A stretch of DNA of 64,000 bases. Origin: Eutrema japonicum. Lineage: Eukaryota; Streptophyta; Magnoliopsida; Brassicales; Brassicaceae. Numbering within the stretch: the stretch's first letter is position 1; each line of letters opens with the position of its first letter. Below are positions 34,458 through 45,841 of the stretch, piece after piece. The notes under the pieces are model-generated. The model did no database searches and had not been told where the DNA came from. It was given only the letters and a program-made list of their open reading frames with translations. The stretch covers positions 34,849,639 to 34,913,638 of the forward strand of contig BSQW01000007.1 of assembly GCA_030161315.1 (NCBI GenBank). Reading direction: 5' to 3'. Both the position numbers and the translations under genes were made by a program.

Positions 34458-36394
34458 AAGGGTAACCAACGTCAAACTTAGCGACTTAAAACAAAGCGCA
34501 CTTGGGAGACATTCACATGTTTATCTTTGTATATATTCTTTCGCTTTCTAGTTTTATTTTGTGTTTCTTGGGCGTTTTTGATCTTTTGGTTAAGTGGTTG
34601 CAAGGTCATTGATAGTAGAAAAGTGATGGCAAGGTAGCCAAGGGCGTTTGATTTTGGAAAGCTTATCAATTCTCCATGCTCTCCATTCACATAGTGGCAC
34701 TCCTCCATGTTAGTATATATTTCCCTTTTAAAGTCTTAGCATATTATATTTTGTTTTGGGTCTCTTCTTTGAATTTATTTCACACCGGGACGGTGTGATT
34801 TAAGTTTGGGGGAGAGACCGGTATTTGACCTCGTGTTTTATGCTCTTATCTTCTCTTTTGCACTTGAGTCTCATGCATATCATGCATTTTCAATAAATTT
34901 AAAAATTTTAGAACATTTAGGATTGCATATTCACTTGTAGGTGGTGTGTAGTTTGCATTTTAACTTGCATTTGCATTAGAATGGAGTAATGACAACCTTG
35001 AAAGTAGCTTAATTATCAATTGATTCAACGCCCAAGTTATTAGTTGTTTGATGCATTGAAGTTGAATCTGAAATCAAGGATGAACCATTTGTTAGAGCAC
35101 ATGCATCATTGCCTTTCCTTGGTTGAAGCAAGTTTGAATTGAATCTAGCCTCATCTAAGTGATAACCATAACTTGACATGTAATTATTGTGCTTGTGCAA
35201 ACTTAAATGGAATCGTGGATCACTTATAAATATTTGGACATTCTTCTTCCTTTTCACCACCCTTGCTTGTCCAAATAGCCAAATCCCATCTTTGGATTGG
35301 TTTCCCCACCATGCCAATTACCTCCTTTCTAGCCCCTAATCTTTTGTGTGTGTCTTGTGAGGTCTTTTTGGAGTGAACTTGACAAAACGTGTTAGGTTTA
35401 GGGCGACAAGGAATCACTCCTGTGTAGACTTAGTTCCAACATCAATGAGCTAATCTAGAACTAGGTTAGATAGGTGGCGGTTCTTAAAGTTTGAGAATGG
35501 GGAAATGTTAGAAATATTTAGGGGAATGGCTTGATCTTTGATGATTATGGTGGAATGAAAGAAGGAAGGAAGGACGATGAAGAGGGGAGTACAAAATGAA
35601 TGGTATGGTTGGTGCAAGTGTGATTAACAACAAGCTCTAAGTAACTAAGAAAAGCCTCAAGAGACAAAGAAGAAAAGAAGGCCAAAAAGGCCAAGCTACA
35701 AAGAAAAGAAGAGGCATGAACCAAAAAGAAGAAAAAGAAAAGAGCTAAGTGAAAACGAAAAGGAACATCAACCATAACCAAGATGAAGAAGCAAACCCCT
35801 AATGAGGAAGAAGGCGAAAAAGGAAAGCAAAGAAGAGCGTAAGGGTCTAAGAAGGCAAAGTGCTTTGGGATAAAAATGGTAGCTTAGGATCGGGCAAGGA
35901 CGGGTTAGATTGGGCTAAGGTTAGTGACACTCTACGCATTCGGGGTAGACGAGAGTTTTTCCTTGTATGCATAGGTTGCCTTTTACCTTTAGCATTTTGT
36001 TAAAGTTTGCTCGTTCATTGAGAGATCCTTGTGTTTATTTACCCTTGCATATCGATGAGATCACCTTCATCTCATAACCGGTCCTTTAGCCAAGCGGTTT
36101 CATCTAATTTTGCATAAGCACAATTCACGGATAAAACCATTAATCAATGTTAAGAGGCTAGAGAATATGATGGTTTGTCTAGGTTGAGGTTTGGCATTGT
36201 TGCATGTTGTGAAGGAAATGGCTAACTCCTTTTGAGTAGACAACTTTGGTGCATCCTAGAACTAGTAACTTGGACGTTGAGTGCGATTGTTTCTTATGCT
36301 TCTTATAGGTTCGAGCTCCACTTGCATTGCATTGCATCTCTTAGTATTGATCTTGTTTGCTTGAGGACAAGCAAAGGTTTAAGTTTGGGGGAAT
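34458..36394 (+). other. D1 3' non-coding internal region and polypurine tract
   Basis: About 1.9 kb without a plus-strand gene, almost identical to 45842-47782. Just after the stop codon lies a stretch (34463-34505) resembling the bases after the integrase stop of element C. At 35560-35870 is an extremely purine-rich plus strand (AAGAAAAGAAGGCC repeats) whose complement shows hydrophobic open frames that I regard as chance. The region ends in GGTTTAAGTTTGGGGGAAT, the polypurine tract, directly before LTR2. Confidence 0.75.
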
Positions 36395-38367
36395 TGATGA
36401 GTCCATAATTTGCATAGTTTAAACATGCATATCATGTAGGTTTTAGATTATTTACTTGGATCTTCATGGTATTTCATACTTGTTTTGTCCCACTTAGAGT
36501 ATTAGGAGCTGCATTAGGTCCTAGTGAGTCTTTTGCATGTCTTTGAGGAGTTTTCTAGGTGTATGGAGACACTTGGTGGCGTTTTGAGATTTGGTGCTTA
36601 AAGACTAGAGAGAAACCATCCGGAACGTCTCAAAGAACCGATCAGAAGAAGGCGATCCGATTTGATCCAGCTCTTGGAGTCTTCATGATAGTTGTAGCCC
36701 GATGAGTCCTTTAACCATAGGAGTTGGAATGAAGTCATTCGGACGTGTGGTTTGAGAGATATGGCTGATTTACCAGAGATAGGTCCGCATGGCCGAGACG
36801 GTTTCTTCAATACCGAGGTCACTGGTCGGTGCAACTGCTCGGTGTGGAAACAGAGGGAAAATTTCTTAGCAACGACGTGTGGTACTGAGGAGTGACGTCG
36901 GTATTGAAGGGTCTCCACTTCGAATTAGCCTCTGTGGTCTTCACCAAAGTTGTAGAGGAGTGAATCAGCTTTACACAGGAGTTTGAGTCGGGTTATTTGG
37001 ACGTAAGAATAGGGAGATAAGATGGATTTACTGAAGGTATGTCCGTCTGGCCGAGAGAAGATGAAACCGTCCAAATAACCGAAATAACGAAGGTTTTCCG
37101 TTATGAAACAACTCCAGTAGTCTTAATGAAACTTGTAGAGGAGTGAATTAGATTTACACAGGAGTTTTAATCATATAATTTGGACCTCTGGATCGGATTT
37201 TATGGCCAAGACACTGAAGCATGATCTGCCTGGCCGAGAAGAGATGACATCGTCCAATGAACCGGTAAAACGAAGTTCTTCCGATCATATTCATCTTCTC
37301 CGGCATTCATGAAAGTTGTAGAGGGAAGAGTTATCTGTTCATAAAAGCGAAAATCATGTCATTTGGATGTCAGGCTAGGGAGATGCCTCGAATTTATCGA
37401 AGATGCATCCAAGATTCGACCGGGTCAATACCCGGTTTGTTTCGGGTTGACCCGGTTCGCCTATTTTCATTTATAAGCCCAAAAACCCTAATTTTAATTC
37501 TTATGTTTTCTTTGTTCAAAAATATCTTCCCCTTTAGGAGAGAAGTAGATTTTTGGAGAGAGAGATCCTTTAATTTATGCAGTTGATTGTTTCTTTGATT
37601 GAATCTCTTCTTCCTATCTCATCTCTTCTTTGATTACACAAGAACCATCCATGGATTCTCTCTCTTTCTCCATCGATTTTGAGAGGTCCTTTATGGGGTT
37701 TGAGTAGTTCTTTAGGATCTAGGGATGGGGTAGAATTAGATATTCCAAGGCTTGATTTGTGATGTCTTAGGGTAGAATATCTTCTATCCTTTCTTGTTAA
37801 GTGATTTTAATGATGGATCTAGCTTGGGAAAGTGGATCTAGACATGAGGCATTTCATGCACACAAGGTGTTTGATGAAATGCCAAGAGGAACTTTTCAAG
37901 AGATTTTCATTTCTAGCCTAAGGGATTAGTTGTCTAGAGTGATTATTTGGTTGATCTTGTTTATATGTTCTCAAGGCTTGCTAATGGTTGTTCCACAAAT
38001 GACAATTTGCTAATGGGATTAATGATTAGTAAAGTGATTAGTGCCTAGACATAGTATTAGTCTAAATTAGGATCTATTACCTAGGGATTAGTCTTCATAA
38101 AGCTTTAGACATCACAATTAGGACTTGGATCACTCTATTTCAATAACCCTATCCTTGGATTCATTTTTGTTCATTGAATTGCATCACTTGTTTATTGCTT
38201 TAGCTTGTTTTGTTTTCATTTTAGCTTCTTAATCACAAACCCATATTTGCTTGCTTAACTCACTTAGTAGTATGTATTCCTAGTGCTTGAAACTTAACCA
38301 TTGGTTCGATCCTTTTATGCTCAATAGGCATTTTAGGTAATTGATATAGGTAAAAATCCATGTATCA
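36395..38367 (+). repeat. LTR2 of D (D-type)
   Basis: Begins TGATGAGTCCATAATTTGC and ends AAAATCCATGTATCA; 1,973 bp, closely matching LTR3. It contains a GC-rich inverted repeat (GGGTCAATACCCGG to CCGGGTTGACCC region, about 37418-37455) just upstream of a TATA-like TTTATAAG near 37470, a likely transcription start region. Confidence 0.88.
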
Positions 38368-38385
38368 ATTTGATACATGGATTTT
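38353..38385. repeat. Palindromic LTR-end junction
   Basis: The last 15 bases of LTR2 (AAAATCCATGTATCA, 38353-38367) are followed after ATT by their exact reverse complement (38371-38385), so an LTR end is joined to an inverted LTR end where a PBS should be. Confidence 0.92.
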
Positions 38386-38640
38386 ATGCTCTTATCTTCT
38401 CACACACGAGGTCAAACACGTGTTTCATTTTAGTTAATTGATTAGAAGTTATTCTTTTAAGTTGATAACTTCTAAGTTTTCATTAATCATCTTCTTGATA
38501 GTTAATTCATTTTATTAATCCCATTAGCAAAAGTCATTGTTTGTTCATGGGATTAATAAACTTAAAAGAACCTTTGATGTCTAAGGTGATTAGTGAACTA
38601 AGTGGGATTAGAGAGAAGATAAGAGCATCCACCGATTATC
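38368..38640. other. Scrambled joint between LTR2 and E fragment
   Basis: Patchwork of short pieces: the inverted LTR end, TGCTCTTATCTTCT (also in the D non-coding region), a 29-base string at 38401-38429 that recurs exactly at 43075-43103, an inverted repeat around GAAGTTAT and ATAACTTC, and pieces of LTR E sequence in new order. No gene. Confidence 0.7.
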
Positions 38641-39206
38641 TAAGTGATCGGTGGATGCTGACTTTAGATGATTCATACAATGATTAGTGTCATGGAAGTG
38701 AACTAATCTACTTGAAAGTGTTCCATGTCATAAGAATAAATGTGCATTGAATGTTTAGGCATCGTTAGTCAATTGTCTTGATGGTTAGATGATGATGATT
38801 TAGGTTGATTCTTTTTAGGTCCTTCACTTAGGTTGACTTAAAAACTAGTTTTGGATTGAGAGATCAAAGCTAGAGCTTAAGCATTTCACGCCCGATAGGT
38901 GTTCGATGAAATGCTTGAACCAAACCTTTTGTGAGATTTTCATGCCTAGCCAACGAGAGTTGATGTCTAGGGTGATTAGTGAACTAATTAAGTGGGATTA
39001 GAGATTAAAGCTTGTTAATCATCTTATCACAAACGAGAGTTTGATCTTGATTTGGTGATTAACAAAGTGATTAGTGCCACGACGGTGGATTAGTCATAAT
39101 TGTGAATTCCATGTTCTAGGATAATGTTTAATTCAATCTTTATCATCATTGTTTGTTCATTAATCATCTTCTTGATAGTTAATTCATTTTCCAACACTTC
39201 TATCTT

Positions 39207-40802
39207 TTCTTTTTGAGTCTTTGCATTTCATCTTTTGTTTTTGGTCTCTCTCTTGAACTTCTTTCACACCGAGACGTTGTGATTTAAGTTTTGGGGAGGG
39301 ACCGGTGTCTAATTATGTGTTTTGTGATCTTATTTTGCCTTTTGCATCTTGAGTCTCATGCATTTTCAATAAATTTGAATTTTTTTGAACTTTTATGCAT
39401 TCCATATAGGATTGAGTCTAGATGCATAGCATATTGCACTCACTTGCATTTGGAGAATGATCCATGTATAATATAAACTTAAGAGCTTGATTTAATGCCC
39501 TCGTTAGGAGTTCTTTGATGCATTTGAGCAATCACGAAGTTAAGGATGATCCATGCTTTGATCTCGCGTTTTGAATGTTTATGTCTTGGTTGAAGCATGT
39601 TTTGATTTGATTCCATCTCTATCTATTATTTGAACTCTAATCTTGACTAATAATTATCATGCTTGTACATTGAAAAGTTGAACTCATCGATACCATATAC
39701 ATATTTGAGATATCTTCTCCCTTTTACCACCCTCTTGTTAGCTCAAATAGCCGTTTCATACCTTTGGAATGGTTCACCTCACCCTTAACCTTAACCTTCT
39801 TTCAAACCTACATTACTAGTGTGTGTCGTGAGGCCTAATTTCGAATGAACTTAGCAAAAAGTGTTGAGTTTGGAACGACAAGGAGAAGCTTCCATGTAGA
39901 ACTAGCTCACACATCATTGAGCTAGACATAGGCTAGGGTAGATAGGTTTGGGTTTTGGGTAATTGATTGAAAGGAAAGAGAGTATGGAGAAATGGAAAGA
40001 GATAGGGAGAAATAGATGGGGATAAGCAATTGATTGAATTGGTTGGCAAAATAAAAGTTGGTTTAGCTCTAAGTGATAAGAAAATAGTCTCTAGTCTTGA
40101 AAAGAAAGAAAAGAAGCCAAACTGGATCAAGTTAGAAAAGAAATGAAAGAGACTAGAGAAAGCAAAAGAAGAGCTAAGGAAAAGAACTTGTGAAAGCCAA
40201 ACCATTTGTTTATGAGGCGAAGAATAGAATCCCCTAAATGTTTGAAAGGAAGAGAAGTGGTGAAGCTATGTGGTTTATGAGGGCAAATGGCCTTGAGAAA
40301 AGGGTAGCTTAGGATTGAGCTTGGTGGGTTTAGAAATAGGAGTGGAGTTCACAATGGGTACATTGGGTAGATGGAAGTCATCCTTGTATGCATCGGTTGT
40401 TCTTTACTCTTAACATTTTGCCAAAGTTCATTCTTTCATGAGAGATCCTTTGCACCGGAATACCCACATTGTTTGAGATCACTCTTATCTCAAGACCTCT
40501 CCCTTAGCCAAATGAGTTCACTTGATGTGTATGAGCATGATTCACCATTTACGCTTAATGAATGTCAAAGAGTTGGATGATAGGAATGCTTGTGGATGCT
40601 AAGGCTTAGGCCCATTTCGTTTTGAAAAGAGTATGGCTAAATCTTTTGAAGTAGAGGTTGTTTGTGCATCATATAACTCATCTCAAGGACATTGATTCAA
40701 ATTCTTTTGTTAATATGCTCGGATTTGATCTCCCACTTTCAAACCTCTCTCTCTACTTGTTTTTTTGCTTGAGGACAAGCAAATGAATAAGTTTGGGGGA
40801 GT
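39207..40802 (+). other. E internal non-coding region
   Basis: No gene. Holds GATTTAAGTTTTGGGGAGGGA near 39280 (PPT-like, also seen in D and G), a purine-rich stretch at about 40075-40200, and TTGCTTGAGGACAAGCAAA (40767-40785), an inverted repeat placed just before the polypurine tract in all these elements. Confidence 0.7.
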
Positions 40803-42955
40803 TGATATTCCCATATTTTACCTCTTTTTAGCATGCATTCTTCTTATTGTTTTGTATCTCATGCATGTGTCGTGCATAGTTTTTATAGCATTTTGGTATT
40901 TATTAGAGTATTATGTATTTGCATTAGGTCATAGTGAGTCTTTGCATGCATTTGGAGTATTTTTACGTGATTTGGAGACAATTGATGATATTTGGAGAAA
41001 TGGCCCAAAGTAGAATGCAAAGTCCATCCAAGATGCCAAAAAGACGTGGCTGGACGGAGACCTTCCGATCCGATTCAACTTCAATGATCTTCTTGGAAGT
41101 TGTAAAGGAGTGAGTTAGATGTCCAAATGAGTTGGAATCAAGTCATTCGGACGTGTGGTTTGAGAGATATGGCTGATTTACCAGAGATAGGTTTGCCTGG
41201 CCGAGACGGTTTCTTCAATACCGAGATCATTGGTCGGTGCAACTGCTCGGTGTGGAAACAGAGGGAAAATTCCCTTAGTACCGATGTACAATATCGATTT
41301 GTGACATCGGTATTGAAGGGTCTCCACTCCGAATTAGCCTCGGTGGTCTTCACCAACGTTGTAGAGGAGGGAATCAGCTTTACACAGGAGTTTGAATCGG
41401 GTTATTTTGACATATGGATAGGAAGATAAGACGGATTTACTGAAGGTATATCCGTCTGGTCGAGAGAAGATGACACCGTCCAAATAACCGAAAAAACGAA
41501 GGCCTTCCGATATGAATCAACTCAAACGATCTTCATAAGAGTTGTAGAGGGACGAGTTAGCTGTCTACTGGACTTGGATTCAGATCATTCGGATGTCAGG
41601 TTCAAGAGTTATGACTGATTCACTGAAGACGTACCAAAGACTTGACCGGGTCAAAACCCGGTTTGTTCCGGGTTGACCCAACCGGGTTTTGACCCGGTCC
41701 GACCCAAACTCATTTAAATATTGAAAACCCTATTTCTTTTAGATCTAAGTTTTCTTCTTTCTAGAGTTGGGTTTATCCCAAACTCTTCTTATGATTTTGA
41801 GAGGGATTTTGATTGTTTTTCATACAAATGCCACTCTAGAGAAGATTTCTTCACCCTTATCTTTATATTAATGCATATTCTTTACCTTTATTTCTTCTTC
41901 TTTTATGTTCTTCATATTTAGGCCTTAGGCCCCTTTTTGTTGGATCTTAGATTTAGCTTGATTTAGATGGTTTGATGGTTGATTGTTGATGCTTAGGACT
42001 AGATAAACATTTTTTCTCATGTTAGGAAGGATCTCAATGCTATGATTGAATTGAAAACTCATTTTCTAGAAATTAGACATTTCATGCACACAAGGTGTTC
42101 GATGAAATGTCTAGAAAACTTCTAAGCATGCTTTTCATTCTAAGTGATTGGTAGATGCTGACTTTAGGATGAATTGTTGACTAAAATGGACTTGTGGTAA
42201 ACTATGGATTATCTAAGTGATCGGTGGATGCTGACTTTAGATGATTCATACAATGATTAGTGTCATGGAAGTGAACTAATCTACTTGAAAGTGTTCCATG
42301 TCATAAGAATAAATGTGCAGTGAATGTTTAGGCATCGTTAGTCAATTGTCTTGATGGTTAGATGATGATGATTTAGGTTGATTCTTGTTAGGTCCTTCAC
42401 TTAGGTTGACCTAAAAGCTAGTTTTGGATTGAGAGATCAAAGCTAGAGCTTAAGCATTTCACGCCCGATAGGTGTTCGATGAAATGCTTGAACCAAACCT
42501 TTTGTGAGCTTTTCATGCCTAGCCAATGATAGTTGATGTCTAGGGTGATTAGTGAAATAAGTGGGATTATAGATTAAAGCTTGTTAATCATCTTATCACA
42601 AACGAGAGTTTGATCTTGATTTGGTGATTAACAAAGTGATTAGTGCCACGACGGTGGATTAGTCATAATTGTGAATTCCATGTTCTAGGATAGTGTTTAA
42701 TTCAATCTTTATCATCATTGTTTGTTCATTAATCATCTTCTTGATAGTTAATTCATTTTCCAACACTTCTATCTTTTGTTTTCTTTCTTGCATTTGTTTA
42801 TTTTCCCATAAACATAAAAACCCAAAAGATTTGCTCTAGATTAGGAAGATTCATGTATTCTTGGTGCATTGATCTTAACCTCTTTGGTTCGATACCTCTT
42901 ATACTACCTTGTATTTAGAGTAATTGATATGAGTTTAACGAAAAATCCTATCTAT
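40803..42955 (+). repeat. LTR E
   Basis: Begins TGATATTCCCATATTTTACC and ends near CCTATCTATA; 2,153 bp. It supplies the parent sequence for the second half of chimeric LTR1. It carries a perfect 20-bp inverted repeat (41644-41663 and 41680-41699) directly before TTTAAATATTGAAAACCC, a probable promoter region. Confidence 0.85.
41644..41699. promoter_or_regulatory. GC-rich inverted repeat next to TATA-like box in LTR E
   Basis: Arms GACCGGGTCAAAACCCGG.. and ..CCGGGTTTTGACCCGGTC pair perfectly over 20 bases with a 16-base spacer. A TTTAAATA box lies about 17 bases downstream. Related but weaker versions occur at the same place in LTR1 (about 26145-26200), LTR2, LTR3 and, inverted, in G (about 60025-60065). 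Confidence 0.7.
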
Positions 42956-43916
42956 AAATTTGTAAATGCATGATATGCATGAGATTCAAGTGCAAAAGAG
43001 AAGATAAGAGCATAAAACACGAGGTCAAATACCGGTCTCTTGGCTCCGTTGCCGGGAAAAGAATAACTTCTAATCACACACGAGGTCAAACACGTGTTTC
43101 ATTGCGATGTATAGCCCCTAAACCGCTCCCATGCTTCATTGAAGCTCTCATTTGCACGTTGAGTGAAACTCGAGATTTTATTCCTTAGCTTGGCCGTTCT
43201 AGAGGGAGAGAAGAACTTGGCAAGGAATGATGTCTTGCATTGGTCCCATGAAGTGATAGAACCGTGGGAAAGGTTCTTTTCCCATTGTCTTGCCTTGTCT
43301 CCAAAAGAGAATGGGAACAACATTAGCTTAAAGCTATCCTCCGAGACTCCATTCATCTTTGTCAAGCTACAAATCCGGTCAAAATGATCCAAGTGATCAA
43401 GTGGATCCTCCACCGTCAAGCCATGGAATTTGTTGCTTTGTACCATGTTGATGAAGCTAGCTTTGACCTCAAAGTCATTGGTCTCAACCGGTGGTGCTCG
43501 AATGCCTTGGCGGTTGACATGAGCATTGACCACATCACCCACTCCAACTATGTTAGGACCATTATGGGCGGGTGGGTGGTGGTTTCCATTACCACCATTT
43601 GCTCCTTGATGTGGAACATAAGCAACGTGGTCATTACTACCATCCGGGTTCACTTGCACGTTTTCCATACCAAGCCTAACAATGTGCACAACCCGTTCTC
43701 TATCTCTTCTTTCTCTAAGACCGCGATGTAGAATGTTGATGTCGTCTCTTGGCTCAAAAAGATTGGTGTTTCCTTTAGAACGCAAGTTCATGCACCTACA
43801 AGAGAGCTAGAAGGAGAGATTAGTAAACAAAAGAAAGAAAAATGCTTAATTTCAAAAAGAAGTAAAATCCTAATGTCGAAAGCTAAACCCAATTGGCAAC
43901 GGCGCCAAATTGATAA
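42956..43916 (-). other. Inverted segment with PBS and gag start
   Basis: In minus orientation it reads: 10 or more bases of a D-type LTR end (TGATAAATGG on plus), PBS (43895-43907 is the reverse complement of TGGCGCCGTTGCC), leader, gag N-terminus (43791-43099), the 29-base string shared with 38401-38429, then a piece of the D non-coding region (43039-42958). The surrounding element is plus strand. The right join to gag 2 overlaps over ATGGATTTTT, which belongs both to the inverted LTR end and to gag: microhomology of ten bases. Confidence 0.85.
43099..43791 (-). pseudogene. Inverted gag N-terminal block of D2
   Basis: Open from ATG 43791 (MNLRSKGNTNLFEPRDDINI) through FEVKASFINMVQSNKFHGLT, DHFDRICSLTKMNGVSEDSF and RANESFNEAWERFRGYTSQ, where the inversion breakpoint cuts it. 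The same domain in D1 continues CPHHGFLDASLLSTLYRG; here the continuation is on the opposite strand at 43917. Confidence 0.85.
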
Positions 43917-45841
43917 ATGGATTTTTGGGGGTGGAGCTTCTTGAGCACACTATACCGCGGAGCACTTCCTAAGATCTGTATGTTGCTTGATACCGCTTCT
44001 AATGGAAACTTCTTAGGCAAATACGTGAATGAAGCAATGGAGTTGGTTGAAAACCTTGCTTTGAGTGATGGTACATATAGTGATGAGTATGACCGGTCTA
44101 CAAGAACCACAAGTGACTTCGAGGAGCAACAACGAACCAAAGCCATGATGGCTTTCAATGAGAAGTTAGATAAGCAAGCCACCATGATTGACAAGCTTCT
44201 CAATGCTTCCAAAAGACTGATTCACTTTGTTAGTGACTTTGAGGGAAATCAAAGATCCCATGAGGAAATGGTGAATTTGAGCAACAAAGAAGAAGTGCAT
44301 TATGTTGGGAACAATGGTGGCTACCAAAGGGGTTTCAACAACAACTATGGCCACCAATGTGGTTCTCAACAAAGCTTTGTCCCACAAACTCAAGGCAATA
44401 ACTCCATGCCTCAAGACCTTGATGTGAAAAATGTTCTTCAACAACTTCTCCAAGGCCAAGCAAGTGGAGTATTGGATATAAGCAAGAAGATGGAGAAAAT
44501 AAATACCAAGGTAGCTTGCTCATACAATGATCTCCACAAGAAGCTTGAGGCATTGAGTTCCAAAGTGCAAGAAATGGATACCAATGGAAACAATGGAGAC
44601 AAAGTACAACAAAGCTCTTCAAATGGGAAAGCAAAGGAGTATTGTAATGCCATCTTCTCAGAGGAGCCACGTTCCATTAAAGATCATGAAGCCGCCACTA
44701 ATGAAATTGAGCTTCTACTCTATGGATCTCAAGCTCACTTGAAGCTCAATGAGGACATTGAGGAACAAGGTGGGGGAGTGACCCTTGAGAGAGATGAGTA
44801 TGTGACCATGGTTCAAGAACCAAGAGGTATTGTTGCTTGCATTGATTCACCAAGCTCAACTAGGATCGAGCCTAAGTCTCTCCCCAAGCTTGGCAATCCC
44901 GGTAAATTCTCTATAACTTGCTCTCTTTGAGATTTTGAGATTGAGGATGCTTTGTGTGATTCCGGGTCAAGTGTGAACGTTATGTCCAATGAGATGCTCA
45001 AAAGTCTAGGGATAAGGACCCTTACCTATCATCCATCACCTATCACCTTTGGAGATGCTTCTTCGAGAAAGCCATTGGGTCTTCTTGAAAGCTACCCACT
45101 CAAGGTAGGGAATTGCATAGTCCCAACCGACTTTGTGGTCATGGAGATGAGAAAGGCCAACAAACTCCCTCTTTCCTTGGAACACCGTTCCTCCTCACTA
45201 CTGGTGCTAGCATGAACTTCAAAGAGCAAAGGGTAGTTCTCTTGAATGTGGATGATAAAGTGTACTACCCAATGAGGACTTCTTCCAACAAGCTTTGTGG
45301 TACAATCACCATGAAGGATGATGAGTTTCGAGAAGAAGATGTGAGGTATATGGGTAGTTGTATGTTGGTTGAAGAAGCTCCACCCCCAAAGATCCATGAA
45401 GAAGAAGAGAAATCTCTTGAGAGAAAGGATTTGGGTTATGGTAATGACAAGGATGCTTCAAAGGTTGACATGGCCACTTGTTTGGAACCGCTTCACCCCA
45501 CCACAATGAAGAATCACGTTAAGGGTAGTGAAGGTGCAAAGAAGAAGACAAAGGGAAAAGCTAAGGCGGGCAACGGATCAAGAGAGCTTGATGAGTTTAG
45601 GTCCGAGCACGGCCAACCTTCTATGATTACTCTCATTCCATGGAAACACAAGGATGGAGTGATTGAGTACAAGATCAAGTGCAAAGGTCGCTCCAAACCC
45701 TTTGCCTCGGTCAAAGCTTTCCTCACACACGAGCGCAAAGAAAAGGGTGAAGCGGGTCTTGAGGAGGTCATGAGCAAGGTGCTCAAGCTTGAACTCAAGG
45801 ATCCTCCTCGGAGTGTTCACACTCCTCTCTCACCCGCCTAA
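43917..45841 (+). pseudogene. D2 gag (rear part)-protease with conserved tail, no RT
   Basis: Reads LSTLYRGALPKICMLLDTAS, a Gln-rich middle, DLDVKNVLQQLLQG and SYNDLHKKLEALSSKVQEMD. A TGA follows (44928-44930) where D1 has GGA. Then the protease CDSGSSVNVMSNEMLKSLGI and CIVPTDFVVMEMRKANKLPL. A one-base loss near 45178 shifts the frame. The linker and tail read on to WKHKDGVIEYKIKCKGRSKP, a terminal EEVMSKVLKLELKDPPR, HTPLSPA and stop. Its true N-terminus is the inverted block 43791-43099. The tail matches D1 at most positions. Confidence 0.83.

Larger units (their letters stand above)
38641..42955 (+). mobile_element. Element E: truncated non-coding LTR element
   Basis: An LTR-E fragment (38641 to about 39206) is fused to an internal non-coding region (39207-40802), followed by a full LTR (40803-42955). 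The internal part matches, in reverse, the inside of element G (60904-62600). No coding sequence for gag or pol is present. PPT-like AATAAGTTTGGGGGAG precedes the full LTR. Confidence 0.78.

Noticed and set aside
35545..35781. Hydrophobic minus-strand open frame (also near 46933 and 39933)
   Set aside because: Complement of the AAG-rich purine tract; composition explains the Leu/Phe/Ser content and the frame is not kept between copies as a distinct protein.
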